A DNA stretch of 64,000 nucleotides from Spirochaetota bacterium (GCA_022703505.1 JAKLDN010000003.1:186001-250000); one strand, 5' to 3'. Positions 52,986 to 63,300 are shown, counted from the first letter of the stretch. Program-made: numbers and translations. The notes: generated by a model not told the origin, from the sequence alone.

Positions 52986-55447
52986 CCGGTCCCGTTCTTT
53001 CCCCGGCGGCGGGGGGCGGCGGGCGCGGGTTCCCGGGACCGGCCGGGCCGTACGGAGCGGCGGGATGCGGGACGGGACCGCTCCGCCAGCTGGGCCGGGA
53101 AGAGGGCCTTCAGGGCCTCCTCCACGGTGGAGACGAAGACGAGCTCCGTGTCCGCGCTCACTTCCTTGGGGACGTCGTCCATGTCCTTGCGGTTCCCCTC
53201 GGGCAGGAGGACTTTAGGTAACTTGTTCCGGTGTGCGGCCAGGAGCTTCTCCTTGACGCCGCCGATGGGCAGGACCCGGCCGGTCAGGGTGATCTCCCCG
53301 GTCATGGCGAAGCCGGGCAGGACGGGCACCCCCGTCAGGGCGGACAGGAGGGAGGCCGCCAGGGTGATCCCCGCGGAGGGTCCGTCCTTGGGGATGGCCC
53401 CCTCGGGGACGTGGATATGCAGGGTCCTGCGGCGGAAGTCCGCGGGGGAAAGGCCGAAGGCGGGAGCCCGGGCTTCGATGTAGGACAGGGCCGCCCGGGC
53501 GCTTTCCTTCATCACGTCCCCCAGGTTGCCGGTCAGGATGAGCTCGCCCTCCCCCTCGAAGGAGGAGGTCTCCACGGGCAGGAGGGTGCCTCCCATCTCG
53601 GTCCAGGCGAGTCCGTAGGCCACCCCGGGATTCGGATCCCGGTATACGAGGTCGTCGTCGTGGATGCGCTTCCCGAGGAGTCCCTGGATGCCCTTGGCGG
53701 TGACGGCGCAGGAGAACTCCGCGAGCCGGGAGGGATCCCGGGCGTAGCCCTTGTCCACCGCCTTCTGGGCGATCTTCCGGATCACGTGGGCGATTTCCCG
53801 CTCCAAGGACCGGACCCCGGACTCCATGGTGTAGTGGCGGATGATCTCCAGGACCGCGTCGTTCCGGATGGCCACCCGGGAGTCCGCAAGGCCGTTCTCC
53901 GCGAGCTGCTTGGGCACGATGAAGTGCCGGGCGATCTCCAGCTTCTCGTACTCGCTGTAGCCCGGGATCTCGATCACCTCCATCCGGTCCAGGAGGGGGT
54001 AGGGGACGTTGTGCAGGGAGTTGGCGGTGGTGATGAACATCACCCCGGAAAGGTCGTAGGGCACCTCCAGGTAGTGGTCCGTGAAGGTGGAGTTCTGTTC
54101 CGGGTCCAGGACTTCGAGCAGGGCGCTGGCGGGGTCTCCCCGGAAATCGCTGGACATCTTGTCGATCTCGTCCAAGAGGAAGACGGGGTTGACCGAGTCG
54201 GCCTTGCGCAGGGACTGGATGATCTTGCCCGGGAGGGCTCCGACATAGGTCTTCCGGTGTCCCCGGATCTCCGCCTCGTCCCGCACGCCCCCCAGGGAAA
54301 CCCGGACGAAATTCCGGCCCAGGGCCCGGGCCACGGACTTGCCCAGGGAGGTCTTGCCCGTGCCGGGGGCGCCCACGAAGCAGAGGATGGGGCCTTTCAT
54401 GTGGGCCTTGAGCTGGCGCACGGCGATGAACTCCAGGATCCGCTCCTTGGCCTTCTTCATCCCGTAGTGGTCCTCGTCCAGGATGGCCCGGGCACGGTCC
54501 AGGTCCCGGTTGTCCTGGGTAGCCGCGGACCAGGGCAGGTCCGCGATCCATTCGCAGTAGGTCCGCAGAACCCCGGCCTCGGGGGACAGGGGCTGGAGCT
54601 TCTGCAGGCGGGCCAGCTCCTTCCGGGCCTTGGCGACCACCTCCTCGGGAGGGGACTTGGACAGGATCTGCTTCTCCAGCTCCGCCTGCTCGCTCTCCTC
54701 TCCCTCCTTGCCCAGCTCCTTGTTGATCTCCTTGATCTGTTCCTGGAGGAAGTACTCCTTCTGGGAGCGGTCGATCCGGGCGCGCACCTTCTGGGTGATG
54801 CGCTTCTGGAGGGTGAGCTGCTCGTTCTCCAGGGCCAGGACGACGGCCAGGGCCTCCATCCGGTCCTTCATGGGGAGGATGGCCAGGAGCTCCTGCTTCT
54901 TCTCCGCGTTGACCTGGAGGGCGTGGGAGACGAGGTCGCAGAGGCGGCGGGGGTCCTCGGCCTTGTTGACAACCTGGACGGATTCCCCGGGTATCTTCTT
55001 GACCAGGTCCGCGTATACGGAGAAGTCCCGTCTTAGCACCTGGACCAGGGCGTCCGCGTCGGGCCCCTGGAAGTCATCCTCCGGAAGGGTCTCCACCAGG
55101 GCGCCCAGCCACTCCTTGCGGTACACGGTCTTCCGGAGCCGGGCCCGGGCTTCCCCCTCCACCAGGAGCCGGGAGCTTCCGTCGGGAAGCCGGACCTGCT
55201 GAAGGACGCGGGCAACGGTCCCGAACTCCTGGACCCGGATGTCCGGGGACTTGTCGTCGGGGGTGTCCTTGAGCATGGAGACGAAAACCCGCTTGTCCGC
55301 GGCCAGGGCCGCGTCCACGGCGCCCACGGAGAAGCGGGTCGAGGCGAACAGGGGGGCCAGGGCGTGGGGAAAGACGACCATGTCCCGGACGTAGACCAGG
55401 GGAAGCTCCACGGACTCCCTCGGCTTCAGGGAATCGAGAAGGCTCAT
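52982..55447 (-). CDS. lon: ATP-dependent protease Lon
   Basis: 821 residues. N-terminal substrate domain ([20 protein letters not shown]), coiled coil, AAA domain with [18 protein letters not shown] and FLLDEIDKM, and the protease domain with catalytic Ser691 ([12 protein letters not shown]) and the Lys of [13 protein letters not shown]. The C-terminus carries an Arg/Pro-rich tail ([16 protein letters not shown]). It degrades misfolded and regulatory proteins. It overlaps clpX and xseA by 4 bases each. Confidence 0.97.
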   Translation of the reverse strand: MSLLDSLKPRESVELPLVYVRDMVVFPHALAPLFASTRFSVGAVDAALAADKRVFVSMLKDTPDDKSPDIRVQEFGTVARVLQQVRLPDGSSRLLVEGEARARLRKTVYRKEWLGALVETLPEDDFQGPDADALVQVLRRDFSVYADLVKKIPGESVQVVNKAEDPRRLCDLVSHALQVNAEKKQELLAILPMKDRMEALAVVLALENEQLTLQKRITQKVRARIDRSQKEYFLQEQIKEINKELGKEGEESEQAELEKQILSKSPPEEVVAKARKELARLQKLQPLSPEAGVLRTYCEWIADLPWSAATQDNRDLDRARAILDEDHYGMKKAKERILEFIAVRQLKAHMKGPILCFVGAPGTGKTSLGKSVARALGRNFVRVSLGGVRDEAEIRGHRKTYVGALPGKIIQSLRKADSVNPVFLLDEIDKMSSDFRGDPASALLEVLDPEQNSTFTDHYLEVPYDLSGVMFITTANSLHNVPYPLLDRMEVIEIPGYSEYEKLEIARHFIVPKQLAENGLADSRVAIRNDAVLEIIRHYTMESGVRSLEREIAHVIRKIAQKAVDKGYARDPSRLAEFSCAVTAKGIQGLLGKRIHDDDLVYRDPNPGVAYGLAWTEMGGTLLPVETSSFEGEGELILTGNLGDVMKESARAALSYIEARAPAFGLSPADFRRRTLHIHVPEGAIPKDGPSAGITLAASLLSALTGVPVLPGFAMTGEITLTGRVLPIGGVKEKLLAAHRNKLPKVLLPEGNRKDMDDVPKEVSADTELVFVSTVEEALKALFPAQLAERSRPASRRSVRPGRSREPAPAAPRRRGKNGTG

Positions 55448-56697
55448 GCGCTCTTGGCCAGGACTTCCACCGAGGGCTTGCAGGTCCCCTCCACCACGTC
55501 CCGGGTCACAATGACCCGCTTGGCGCCCTCCAGGCTGGGTATGTCGAACATGATGTCCAGCATCATGGTCTCCACGATGGACCGGAGGCCCCGGGCCCCG
55601 GTCCGGCGCTTGATGGCCTGCTCGGCCACCGCGGCGATGGCGTCCTCCTCGAAGACCAGCTCCACACCGTCGATGCGCAGGGATTCCTGATACTGCTTGA
55701 TGATGGAGTTCTTGGGCTCCGTCATGATCCGCGTGAGATCCTCCAGGGTCAGGTCCTCGAGGTTGACCTGGATGGGCAGGCGGCCGATGAACTCGGGGAT
55801 CATGCCGTACTTGATCAGGTCCTCGGGATGGAGGTGGGTGAAGATCTCGTGGAGGTCCCGGTCCTTCCGGCCCTTGACCTCGGCCCCGAAGCCGAGGGCG
55901 GCCTTGGACACCCGGTTCTCGATCATCTTGTCCAGGCCCACGAAGGCCCCCCCGCAGACGAACAGGATGTTCGTGGTGTCGATCCGGAGGTACTCCTGCT
56001 GGGGATGCTTTCGTCCCCCCTGGGGCGGGACGTTGGCCACGGTACCCTCGATGATCTTGAGCAGGGCCTGCTGGACGCCCTCTCCCGATACGTCCCGGGT
56101 GATGGAGACGTTCTCGCTCTTCTTGGCGATCTTGTCGATCTCGTCGATGTAGATGATCCCGCGCTCCGCGGCGGAAATGTTCCCCCCGGCGTTCTGGATC
56201 AGCTTCAGCAGGATGTTCTCAACGTCCTCGCCCACGTACCCGGCCTCGGTCAGGGTGGTGGCGTCCGCGATGGCGAAGGGGACCTTGAGCTTCTTGGCCA
56301 GGGTCCGGGCGAGCAGAGTCTTCCCGGAGCCCGTGGGTCCGATCAAAAGGACGTTGGCCTTCTCGATCTCCACCCCGCCCTGGACCTTTCCGGAGTTGGC
56401 GATGCGCTTGTAGTGGTTGTAGACCGCCACGGACAGGACCTTCTTGGCGTATTCCTGGCCCACCACGTACTGGTCGATGTAGTCCTTTATCTCCCGGGGC
56501 TTGGGGACGTCCTCGGAGAAGTTGGCCGTCAGGTGGACGTCGTCCTCCGAGAGGATCTGGTTGCAGACCTGGACGCACTCGTCGCAGATGTACACCCCGG
56601 GACCCGCGATGAGACGCTTGGCGAACTCGGCGCTCTTCCCGCAGAAGGAGCACTCCCGCGTGTCGCTCCCGTTAGCTCCGCTCTTCGGCCTTGCCAT
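55444..56697 (-). CDS. clpX: ATP-dependent Clp protease ATP-binding subunit ClpX
   Basis: 417 residues. Zinc-binding domain CSFCGKS...[10 protein letters not shown], Walker [19 protein letters not shown], Walker [14 protein letters not shown], the ClpP-docking IGF-type loop region ([12 protein letters not shown]) and sensor-2 [10 protein letters not shown]. It feeds proteins to ClpP. It starts inside the end of clpP (26-base overlap). Confidence 0.97.
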   Translation of the reverse strand: MARPKSGANGSDTRECSFCGKSAEFAKRLIAGPGVYICDECVQVCNQILSEDDVHLTANFSEDVPKPREIKDYIDQYVVGQEYAKKVLSVAVYNHYKRIANSGKVQGGVEIEKANVLLIGPTGSGKTLLARTLAKKLKVPFAIADATTLTEAGYVGEDVENILLKLIQNAGGNISAAERGIIYIDEIDKIAKKSENVSITRDVSGEGVQQALLKIIEGTVANVPPQGGRKHPQQEYLRIDTTNILFVCGGAFVGLDKMIENRVSKAALGFGAEVKGRKDRDLHEIFTHLHPEDLIKYGMIPEFIGRLPIQVNLEDLTLEDLTRIMTEPKNSIIKQYQESLRIDGVELVFEEDAIAAVAEQAIKRRTGARGLRSIVETMMLDIMFDIPSLEGAKRVIVTRDVVEGTCKPSVEVLAKSA

Positions 56698-57295
56698 GCT
56701 TCCTCCGCTCCAGGATCTTGTCCACCAGCCCGTACGTCAGGGCCTCCTCGGCGGACATGAAGAGGTCCCGTTCCATGTCCCGGGCCACGGTGTCCACGTC
56801 CTTCCCGGTGTGGCGGGCGAAGTATTCCACGGTGATGCGCTTCAGCCGGATGATTTCCCGGGCCTGGATGCTGATGTCCGACGCCTGCCCGGAGACTCCT
56901 CCCCAGGGCTGGTGGATAAGGACCCGGGAGGAGGGGAGGGCCAGGCGCTTGCCCGCGCTCCCGCAGGCCAGGAGCAGGGCCCCCATGGAGGAGGCCTGGC
57001 CCAGGCAGATGGTCTTCACGTCCGGCCGGATGTGCTGGATGGTGTCGTAGATGGCCAGTCCCGCGGTCACCGAACCCCCGGGGGAGTTGATGTACAGGTC
57101 GATGTCCTTCTCCGGATCCTGGCTCTCCAGGAACAGGAGCTGGGCCACGATCATGTCCGCGTTCTGGTCGTTGATCTCTCCGTCTATGAATACGATCCGG
57201 TCCTTCAGCAGGCGGGAGAAGATGTCGTAGGCCCTCTCGGTCAGGCCCGTCTGCTCCACCACGCTCGGGACCACGTAGATCATTTTTTCGTCCAT
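56672..57295 (-). CDS. clpP: ATP-dependent Clp protease proteolytic subunit ClpP
   Basis: 207 residues. Catalytic Ser in [14 protein letters not shown], His in [12 protein letters not shown], and Asp in the [11 protein letters not shown]-type region context ([22 protein letters not shown]). It serves both ClpX here and ClpC at 29237. The ATG has GAGGTG upstream and follows tig by 22 bases. Confidence 0.97.
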   Translation of the reverse strand: MDEKMIYVVPSVVEQTGLTERAYDIFSRLLKDRIVFIDGEINDQNADMIVAQLLFLESQDPEKDIDLYINSPGGSVTAGLAIYDTIQHIRPDVKTICLGQASSMGALLLACGSAGKRLALPSSRVLIHQPWGGVSGQASDISIQAREIIRLKRITVEYFARHTGKDVDTVARDMERDLFMSAEEALTYGLVDKILERRKHGKAEERS

Positions 57296-57317
57296 CCGTA
57301 CACCTCGCGGAAGTAAG

Positions 57318-58676
57318 TTACTCAGAATCCTTGAACAAGTCCACGAAGGCCGTCTTCTTGCCCTTCTTGACCTTGGCTTCCGCCAGGATCGCCTCCATGA
57401 GCTTGTCCTCCCGGATGCGGTCCTTCAGGTACTCCAGGGCGTCATGCTTCTTATATTCGGCTTTTACCTCGTCCACCGATAGGGAGCTCTCCTCCGCCAT
57501 CTTAGCGTACTCCCTCTCCTGGTCCTCCTCGGTGGCCTCGTACTTGCCTTCCTCGGTGAGTTTCTCCAGGACCAGGCGCGTGCGGATCGCCTTTTCGGCC
57601 GAGGGCCTCCACTCGTCGAAGATGGACTGGGGGGTCCTGCCGGTCATCTGGAGCAGCCGGGCCATCTGGCCCTCGTCCCCGCCGGTGGTCTGCTGGACGA
57701 AGTTCCGCCACCGCATGGCCAGTTCAGCGTCCACCATGGACTTGGGAAGTTCCGCCTCGGACCGGGCCAGGAGGGCTTCCACGATGGCCTTCTCCTTGAG
57801 CTGGCGCAGCCGGGCTTCCATCCTGCGCTCCATGTTCTTCCGGAGGTCCGCCTTGAGGTCCTCCAGGGTCTTGAACTTCTCGGAGACGTCCTGGGCCAGC
57901 TCGTCGTCCAGGTCCGGGAGCTTCTTGACCTTGATCTGCTTGACCTTCACGGAGATCCGGCGGGAGGTGCCGGCCAGGTCCTTGTTCTCGAAGTCCGCGG
58001 GGTAGGTCTTCTCGACGGTCTTCTCGTCGCTCTTCTTCATCCCGACCACGTCGTCGTCGAACTTGAAGAGGTTGTACCCCGTGCCGATCTCGAAGACGAA
58101 GTCCTCCCGCTCGCTGCCGGTCACGGTGGAGCCGTCCGCCGCGAGCTCCCGGTAGTCCACGGTCACGACGTCGCCCTTGGCGGTCGCGGCCTTGGAGTCC
58201 TTCTCCACCACGACTGCGTTCCGCTCCCGGATTTCCTGGAGTTCCCGGTCCTCGTCCGCCTTGGCGATGGACACCTGGGGAACCTCGATCTCGATACCCT
58301 TCCAGTCCCCGGGCTTGACCTCCGGGAAGACGTCGTAGGTGACGGAATAGGTGAAGTCCTTGTCCAGCTCGAACGCGGGATCCCCCTCCAGGGAGGGGCC
58401 GGAATAGGCCAGGGGCACCAGGGTCTCGCCTTGGAGGGCTTCCTCCACCCCCTTCTCCAGGATCCGGCCCATGGCCTCCACCCGCATCTCGTCCCCGAAC
58501 TTGCGCTCCAGGACGGCTACGGGGACCTTGCCCGTGCGGAAGCCGTCGATCCGGGCCTTCTTGGAGTACTCGGCCAGGAGGGCCTGGTATTCGGCGCGCG
58601 CCTCCTTTGCGCCCACGGTCACCGTGAGGCGGGCTGCGGAATCGGGAAGGCGCTCGATCTTCTTGCTGGCAATCAT
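57318..58676 (-). CDS. tig: Trigger factor (ribosome-associated chaperone)
   Basis: 452 residues from the ATG at 58676, with AAGAGGA upstream; an in-frame ATG at 58700 is less well placed. The ribosome-binding motif [16 protein letters not shown] (GFRxGKxP type) is near residue 47, followed by the FKBP-like PPIase domain ([41 protein letters not shown]) and the long helical arms. It leads the tig-clpP-clpX-lon-xseA-xseB operon, a proteostasis cluster. Confidence 0.96.
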   Translation of the reverse strand: MIASKKIERLPDSAARLTVTVGAKEARAEYQALLAEYSKKARIDGFRTGKVPVAVLERKFGDEMRVEAMGRILEKGVEEALQGETLVPLAYSGPSLEGDPAFELDKDFTYSVTYDVFPEVKPGDWKGIEIEVPQVSIAKADEDRELQEIRERNAVVVEKDSKAATAKGDVVTVDYRELAADGSTVTGSEREDFVFEIGTGYNLFKFDDDVVGMKKSDEKTVEKTYPADFENKDLAGTSRRISVKVKQIKVKKLPDLDDELAQDVSEKFKTLEDLKADLRKNMERRMEARLRQLKEKAIVEALLARSEAELPKSMVDAELAMRWRNFVQQTTGGDEGQMARLLQMTGRTPQSIFDEWRPSAEKAIRTRLVLEKLTEEGKYEATEEDQEREYAKMAEESSLSVDEVKAEYKKHDALEYLKDRIREDKLMEAILAEAKVKKGKKTAFVDLFKDSE

Positions 58677-58798
58677 GTGCGTATCCTCTTTTCCTGGCAT
58701 AGTATAGCAAGGAGGCGCCTAACGGAAGCCTCCGGTTCGAACCGGGACGCCGAAGCCCGACCGCGTACGGACGGGCGTCTGCGGTTCCGGGGAAAGGC

Positions 58799-58832
58799 AA
58801 AAAAAAGGCGATCCGAACGTATCCGGATCGCC
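58799..58832 (-). terminator. Rho-independent terminator after the tRNA cluster
   Basis: Stem GGCGATCCG (58807-58815) / CGGATCGCC (58824-58832), preceded on the plus strand by eight A (58799-58806), i.e. a U-run for minus-strand transcripts leaving tRNA-Gly. Confidence 0.9.
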
Positions 58833-58841
58833 TTCACCGTA

Positions 58842-58913
58842 AGCGGGAAACGGGAGTCGGACCCGCGACATCGACCTTGGCAAGGTCGCGCTCTACCACT
58901 GAGCTATTCCCGC
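58842..58913 (-). tRNA. tRNA-Gly (GCC)
   Basis: 72 bases. Acceptor GCGGGAA/TTCCCGC, anticodon loop with GCC between GACCT and AGGTC arms, T loop TCCGACT. No encoded CCA. Confidence 0.95.
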
Positions 58914-58953
58914 AAGTGCTTCCCATCCCTGTCCGCGGGCAACGACCCGCGTT

Positions 58954-59034
58954 TGCGAGAGAAGGGACTTGAACCCTCACGCCTTCCGGCACCAGATCCT
59001 AAGTCTGGCGTGTCTGCCATTCCACCACTCTCGC
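58954..59034 (-). tRNA. tRNA-Leu (TAG)
   Basis: 81 bases with a long variable arm, class II. Acceptor GCGAGAG/CTCTCGC, anticodon stem CCAGA/TCTGG with TAG in loop CTTAGGA, T loop TTCAAGT. No encoded CCA. Confidence 0.94.
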
Positions 59035-59107
59035 GCGCTTCCCGGGGGAGCGCCGTAGCGGTCGGTGCGGGACCGATCCGGCGATCACCGTTCCGTTCCC
59101 GTACCTT

Positions 59108-59180
59108 TGAGCCGCGCAGGGATCGAACCTGCGACCCGCAGATTAAGAGTCTGCTGCTCTACCAGCTGAGCTAGCGGCCC
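59108..59180 (-). tRNA. tRNA-Lys (CTT)
   Basis: 73 bases. Acceptor GGGCCGC/GCGGCTC (one G-U pair), anticodon stem CAGA/TCTG with CTT in loop CTCTTAA, T loop TTCGATC. Confidence 0.94.
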
Positions 59181-59191
59181 GTTCATTCAAG

Positions 59192-59265
59192 TGCGTCCGA
59201 CAGGAATCGAACCTGCGACCTACGGATTCGAAGTCCGTCGCTCTATCCAGCTGAGCTACGGGCGC
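59192..59265 (-). tRNA. tRNA-Arg (TCG)
   Basis: 74 bases. Anticodon loop CTTCGAA (TCG), D arm GCTCAGCTGGATAGAGC, T loop TTCGATT. The acceptor stem GCGCCCG/CGGACGC has a C-A mismatch at position 4:69. Confidence 0.92.
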
Positions 59266-59302
59266 ATATCCTACCGTCGTCGACCGGCGGCGTGGAGCCC
59301 AG

Positions 59303-59376
59303 GGTGGGTGACGGGTCTCGAACCCGCGACATCCAGATCCACATTCTGGTACTCTACCAACTGAGCTACACCCACC
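59303..59376 (-). tRNA. tRNA-His (GTG)
   Basis: 74 bases including an encoded G at -1 (complement of 59376) facing C73, the histidine identity pair. Acceptor GTGGGTG/CACCCAC, anticodon GTG in loop ATGTGGA. Confidence 0.94.
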
Positions 59377-59399
59377 GTGCGTTGCACTTGGTAGGCAGT

Positions 59400-59428
59400 A
59401 CAATGCCAAAACCCGCCGGGATTGTCAA
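59400..59428 (-). promoter_or_regulatory. Promoter of the five-tRNA cluster
   Basis: Minus strand: TTGACA (59428-59423), 17 bases, CATTGT (59405-59400), upstream of tRNA-His. The order of transcription is His, Arg, Lys, Leu, Gly. Confidence 0.65.
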
Positions 59429-59458
59429 GGGCCGATCCGTACTTTTCCGGCCGCCTTT

Positions 59459-60484
59459 TCATGCCCCTCCGCCGGCCCGGCCCTCGGGCGGGACGATGGG
59501 GATCGAGGCGCCGCACCTGCCGCAGGCGGAGGAGGCGGGGCCCGAGGGGACCAGGTTTTCCAGGGCCGTGCGGTAGCCCTCCCGCCGGACCAGGACCGCC
59601 CCGCACTCGGGACACCGGGTGTCCTCCGCCCCCGGGACGTTCCCCAGGTAGACGTAGCGGAGACGCTCCCGGGCTACCGCCGCGAGCCGCTCCAGGGTGT
59701 CCCGGGGGGTCGGCGGCAGGCGGTACTTGTACATGGGGCGGTAGGCGGACAGGTGCAGGGGAATGTCCGGGGAAAGTCCCGCCAGGAAGCCCGCGATCCC
59801 CCGCATGTCCTCGTCGCCGTCGTTCCGGCCCGGGATGACCAGGGTCGTGACCTCGAGCCGGGTCCTCTCCGCGGCCAGCCCGAGAAAGCCCTTCACCGTG
59901 TCCAGGTCCCCCCCCAGCTCAGAGCGGTACCATGCGGGGTCCCAGGCCTTGAGGTCCACGTTCGCGGCGTCCGTGCGATCCAGGATCTCCCGGGCGGGCT
60001 CCTCCCGGGCGTGGCCGTTGGTCACCAGGACGTTCGCCAGTCCCTCCGCCCGGGCCCGGTCCATGCAGTCCAGGACGTACTCCGCGTGGACCAGGGGTTC
60101 CGAGTAGGTGTAGGCGATCATCCCGCAGCCCGAATCCCGGGCGGCCCGGACGGCGTCGGCGGGGGAGAGGTAGTCCGAAGGCGCGTCGGGATCCTGGGAA
60201 ATGGTCCAGTTCTGGCAAAAGGGGCATACCAGGTTGCAGCCCGTGAAGCCGATGGAAAATACCCGCCCCCCCGGGCGGAAATGGAGGAGAGGTTTCTTTT
60301 CGATGGGATCCACGGCGGCCGAGGAGATCCGGCCGTAATACGGGAGCATAAGGACGCCCCCCTCGTTGCGGCGTACCCCGCAGATTCCCGCCGCGCCCGG
60401 GGGGATGGAGCAGCTCCGGTGACAGAGGAGACAGCGGACGCGCCCGCCTTCCCCGGCCTCCCAGAAGCGGCCCCGCCGGATCAC
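59459..60484 (-). CDS. AmmeMemoRadiSam-type radical SAM enzyme (PflA-like)
   Basis: 341 residues. Radical SAM cluster CNLVCPFC (CxxxCxxC), preceded by an N-terminal Cys-rich part (CLLCHRSCSIPPGAAGICGVRRN) and LLHFRPGGRVFSIGFTG. A C-terminal zinc-ribbon-like pair (CPECG, CGRCG) is also present. This matches the AmrS branch of the family, often encoded with Memo and AMMECR1 proteins; neither is within this window. Substrate unknown. Confidence 0.85.
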   Translation of the reverse strand: MIRRGRFWEAGEGGRVRCLLCHRSCSIPPGAAGICGVRRNEGGVLMLPYYGRISSAAVDPIEKKPLLHFRPGGRVFSIGFTGCNLVCPFCQNWTISQDPDAPSDYLSPADAVRAARDSGCGMIAYTYSEPLVHAEYVLDCMDRARAEGLANVLVTNGHAREEPAREILDRTDAANVDLKAWDPAWYRSELGGDLDTVKGFLGLAAERTRLEVTTLVIPGRNDGDEDMRGIAGFLAGLSPDIPLHLSAYRPMYKYRLPPTPRDTLERLAAVARERLRYVYLGNVPGAEDTRCPECGAVLVRREGYRTALENLVPSGPASSACGRCGASIPIVPPEGRAGGGA

Positions 60485-60485
60485 C

Positions 60486-60890
60486 TCAGCCCCGGGACCC
60501 GCCCGCGCTCCGGTCCCGGGAGCCCGGGGACGGCCGGGCGATCTTCAGGTCCGGGGAGATCCCGAAGAACCGGGGAGGGGTATCCACCTCGAAGGGCTCG
60601 TACCGGATCCCCACGCTCCCCCGGCGTATCCAGATCCGGACCCGGGGATAGCTCTCCCCGCTCTGGGTGACCGGGGAGGCCAGGTCCTCGGCGTGGACGA
60701 TGTCCCCGACCAGGAACTCGTAGACCCCGGGGTTCTCGGCGGAGGGGTCCCCCACCAGGACGATCTTGCCGTCGTCGTAGGGGTGCTTCCGGGGGGTTCC
60801 CGTGAAGGCCACCGCGTCCTGGGGCGGGGAGGATGTATACCTCTGGATCTCGAAGAAGGGCTCGCTTTCAAGGTAGTCGCGGATGCTCAC
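60486..60890 (-). CDS. Conserved small protein of unknown function downstream of lnt
   Basis: 134 residues from a GTG at 60890 with AGGAGG upstream, overlapping lnt by 23 bases. Predominantly beta: KIVLVGDPSAENPGVYEFLVGDIVHAEDL then RVRIWIRRGSVGIRYEPFEV. No signal peptide or membrane segment. The genes on both sides, lnt and a radical SAM enzyme, give no clear function. Not recognised as a named family. Confidence 0.75.
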   Translation of the reverse strand: MSIRDYLESEPFFEIQRYTSSPPQDAVAFTGTPRKHPYDDGKIVLVGDPSAENPGVYEFLVGDIVHAEDLASPVTQSGESYPRVRIWIRRGSVGIRYEPFEVDTPPRFFGISPDLKIARPSPGSRDRSAGGSRG

Positions 60891-62529
60891 GCCGGTTCCT
60901 CCTGGTCGAGATTCGTTCTTCCAGCACAAGTATAAGGGCGAAGAGCCCGGAAAGGAAGAGCGCGGCGTACCCGAACCAGTCCCCGTAGGTTGTATACACG
61001 GTATCCCGATCCTCCCGGAATACGGGGATTTCCAGGAACCGGCTCTCGGCCCGGAAGACCGGAAGCTCCGCCAGCACCTCCCCGTGGGCGCCTACCACGC
61101 AGGAGATGCCCCCGTTCGTGGACCGCACCAGGGTCCGGCGGTTCTCCACGGCCCGGAACCGGGCGGCCGCGAAGTGCTGGACCAGGGCTGAAACCGTCCG
61201 GGACCAGGAATCGTTGGTCAGGTTGACGAAGAAGTCCGCCCCGTCCCGGGCGAAATCCCGGCAGAGCCCCGAGAAGGCGTCCTCGAAGCAGATGGGGGCG
61301 GCGAAGCGGAAGGTCCGGCCGCCCGCGGTCGGCAGGTCGAAGAGGACCCGCTCGGTGCCGGGGGTCCAGCCTCCGGCACCCAGGCCGACGACCTTGTCCA
61401 TGAAGGCCCGGAACCACTCGTACTCCCAGAAGGGCACCCCCTCCGCGAAGGGGACCAGCTGGATCTTGCCGTACTGGTCCTCCAGGGACGCGTCCGGCCC
61501 CACCAGGATCACGGCGTTCATGAAGGAATAGGTCTCCCAGTCCACGGCCACGGGGGCTCCCAGGAGGAATCTCGTTCCCGCTTCCCGGAAGAAGGGCACC
61601 AGGGGGTCCGCGCCGGGATACCGGGAGTACTTGCGGAAGAATTCCGCGTACGGGGCGTCCAGGTTGGACTCGTTCCACAGGACGATGTCCGGCCGGCGGC
61701 CCCCCTCGGCGACGGCCCTGCGGGTCAGGTCCATGCAGGCCAGGAGGGTCCGCTCCTCCCCGTCGGTCCAGGAGTCCGAGTTCTGCTGGACCAGGACCGC
61801 GGCGATACGCCCCGCCTCGGGAACCGGGCGCGCCAGGCGGGCGTATCCGTAGGAGAGGACCGCGACGGCCGTCAGGGCCACCAGGGCCAGGTTCCCGACC
61901 CCCAGGGCCCGGCGGTCCCGTCCGTCCTCCGGCAGGGGCGTTGGAAACGTTGACCGGACTATCCGCGCCCGGGAGCCGAGGCCGACCGGGGGAATCCCGG
62001 CGATTTCCGCCAGGGAGGACCCGGACCAGGCCAGGAGGAAGGAGATACCGTACACCCCGGTCCGATCCGCGATCTGGATCAGGGGGAGGACCTCGTTCAC
62101 GCTGTAGGCCAGAAGGCCCCAGGGATAGCCCAGAAACCCCGTGGACTTGTAGAATTCCAGTCCCGCCCACAGGAGGGCGTAGGCCAGGGGGCGACAGACG
62201 CCTCCCCGCCGGAGCAGGAAGGAGAGCCAGAGGGCGAAGTGGGCGTACACGACGGCATAGGCCAGAACCGTGCTTCCCAGGGTCCAGACGGCGTAATCCT
62301 TGAAGAACCAGAGCCAGTAGGAGGAAAACCCGTGGGCCGCGGCCCCGTAGACGGCGCCCAAGGCCGCGGAGAACCCGTAACCCGGGGATGCGGCCAAGGC
62401 GAAATAGAGAGGCGCGGCGGCCAACCAACCCAGGGCGGGATTCCCCCGGGGAAAGAGTTCGTTCGGGACCGCGAGGGCCGTCAGCGCGCCACCCAGGAGG
62501 GCCAGGAGGATCAGGCTGCCGCGTTTCAT
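60868..62529 (-). CDS. lnt: Apolipoprotein N-acyltransferase
   Basis: 553 residues. Six or more N-terminal transmembrane helices (residues 1-210), then a nitrilase-like domain with catalytic residues visible as FAEGVPFWEYEWF region Glu, Lys of QYGKIQLVPF and Cys of APICFEDAFSGL, and a last helix (GYAALFLSGLFALILVL). Lnt adds the third acyl chain to lipoproteins, fitting the two lipoproteins in this window. No SD; a -10 lies eight bases upstream. Confidence 0.93.
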   Translation of the reverse strand: MKRGSLILLALLGGALTALAVPNELFPRGNPALGWLAAAPLYFALAASPGYGFSAALGAVYGAAAHGFSSYWLWFFKDYAVWTLGSTVLAYAVVYAHFALWLSFLLRRGGVCRPLAYALLWAGLEFYKSTGFLGYPWGLLAYSVNEVLPLIQIADRTGVYGISFLLAWSGSSLAEIAGIPPVGLGSRARIVRSTFPTPLPEDGRDRRALGVGNLALVALTAVAVLSYGYARLARPVPEAGRIAAVLVQQNSDSWTDGEERTLLACMDLTRRAVAEGGRRPDIVLWNESNLDAPYAEFFRKYSRYPGADPLVPFFREAGTRFLLGAPVAVDWETYSFMNAVILVGPDASLEDQYGKIQLVPFAEGVPFWEYEWFRAFMDKVVGLGAGGWTPGTERVLFDLPTAGGRTFRFAAPICFEDAFSGLCRDFARDGADFFVNLTNDSWSRTVSALVQHFAAARFRAVENRRTLVRSTNGGISCVVGAHGEVLAELPVFRAESRFLEIPVFREDRDTVYTTYGDWFGYAALFLSGLFALILVLEERISTRRNRREHPRLP

Positions 62530-62537
62530 CGGAAGGA

Positions 62538-62566
62538 ATAATACAGGGTGGGAGGGAAGTTTGAAA
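62538..62566 (-). promoter_or_regulatory. Probable leaderless promoter of lnt
   Basis: Minus strand: TATTAT (62543-62538), eight bases before the ATG; TTTCAA at 62566-62561 is a weak -35 (17-base spacer). Confidence 0.45.
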
Positions 62567-62574
62567 GGGTTAAA

Positions 62575-62646
62575 GGGTGAATGGGTGAATAGGTGAATGG
62601 GTGAATGGGTGAATGGGTGAATGGGTGAATGGGTGAATGGGTGAAT
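62575..62646. repeat. Nine tandem copies of the octamer GGGTGAAT
   Basis: Nine back-to-back copies; only the third differs (AGGTGAAT). At 62680-62709 the inverse ATTCAC occurs four times at 7-8-base spacing, so the arms can pair. The array lies between the divergent lnt and coaD promoters and touches the lnt -35. No other feature seen in 62647-62720. Confidence 0.95.
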
Positions 62647-62720
62647 AAGGAAGGCCGCCAGCGGGTTCGCAGTCCCTCCTATTCACGTATTCACGATTCA
62701 CATATTCACCTCCCGTTACC

Positions 62721-62749
62721 TTGACCGCCCGCTCCCGATGCTTTAGATT
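62721..62749 (+). promoter_or_regulatory. Leaderless-type promoter of coaD
   Basis: TTGACC (62721-62726), 17 bases, TAGATT (62744-62749), seven bases, ATG at 62757. Confidence 0.65.
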
Positions 62750-62756
62750 GCCAGCT

Positions 62757-63236
62757 ATGGTAAAGGCCGTGTTCCCGGGGTCCTTCGATCCCCCCACGTA
62801 CGGACACCTTAACATCATCGAGCGGGCACGGGGCATCTTCGAGGAGCTCTACGTGGTCGTGGCCGTGAACCGGGAAAAGAGCTACCTGTTCAGCCCGGAC
62901 GAGAGGCTCAGTCTGCTCAAGGACCTCCTCAAGGGCTATCCGAACGTCTCCGTACACCTCTGCGACACCCTGATCGTCGATTTCGCCCGGAAGTACGGCT
63001 GCCGGGTCCTCCTGCGGGGGGTACGCAGCGTCCCGGATTTTTCCTACGAGTTCGAGCTCTCGGTCATGAACAAGGGCCTGGACCCCGCCATCGAGACCTT
63101 CATCATGCCCACGGATCCTCGGTACTTCGTCCTGCGGTCCAGCGCGATCAAGGAATTGGTGGCCTTCAACGGAGACGTCTCCGGGATGGTCCCGCCCTCG
63201 GTGGCCATGGCCCTGAAGGGCAGGATTTCCCGGTAG
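62757..63236 (+). CDS. coaD: Phosphopantetheine adenylyltransferase
   Basis: 159 residues. Nucleotidyltransferase motifs [20 protein letters not shown] and [19 protein letters not shown] (ISSTxVKE-type), with [21 protein letters not shown]. It makes dephospho-CoA from phosphopantetheine and ATP. The ATG at 62757 is chosen since homology starts there and the upstream frame lies in the promoter. No SD; the initiation is likely leaderless. Confidence 0.95.
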   Translation: MVKAVFPGSFDPPTYGHLNIIERARGIFEELYVVVAVNREKSYLFSPDERLSLLKDLLKGYPNVSVHLCDTLIVDFARKYGCRVLLRGVRSVPDFSYEFELSVMNKGLDPAIETFIMPTDPRYFVLRSSAIKELVAFNGDVSGMVPPSVAMALKGRISR

Positions 63237-63271
63237 CCTCTGCAATTCCGGCCGCCCCCGGCCGCTCCATC

Positions 63272-63300
63272 TTGACAAAATCCCCGGCCTCCGTTACGGT
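63272..63300 (+). promoter_or_regulatory. Promoter of rpmF-acpP
   Basis: TTGACA (63272-63277), 17 bases, TACGGT (63295-63300). The leader is about 43 bases and carries GAGG before rpmF. Confidence 0.65.

Noticed and set aside
53231-55036. 601-codon open frame opposite lon
   Set aside because: Same kind of shadow; lon covers the region with intact AAA and protease motifs.
62575-62646. CRISPR array
   Set aside because: The unit is 8 bases, tandem with no spacers, and there is no cas gene nearby.
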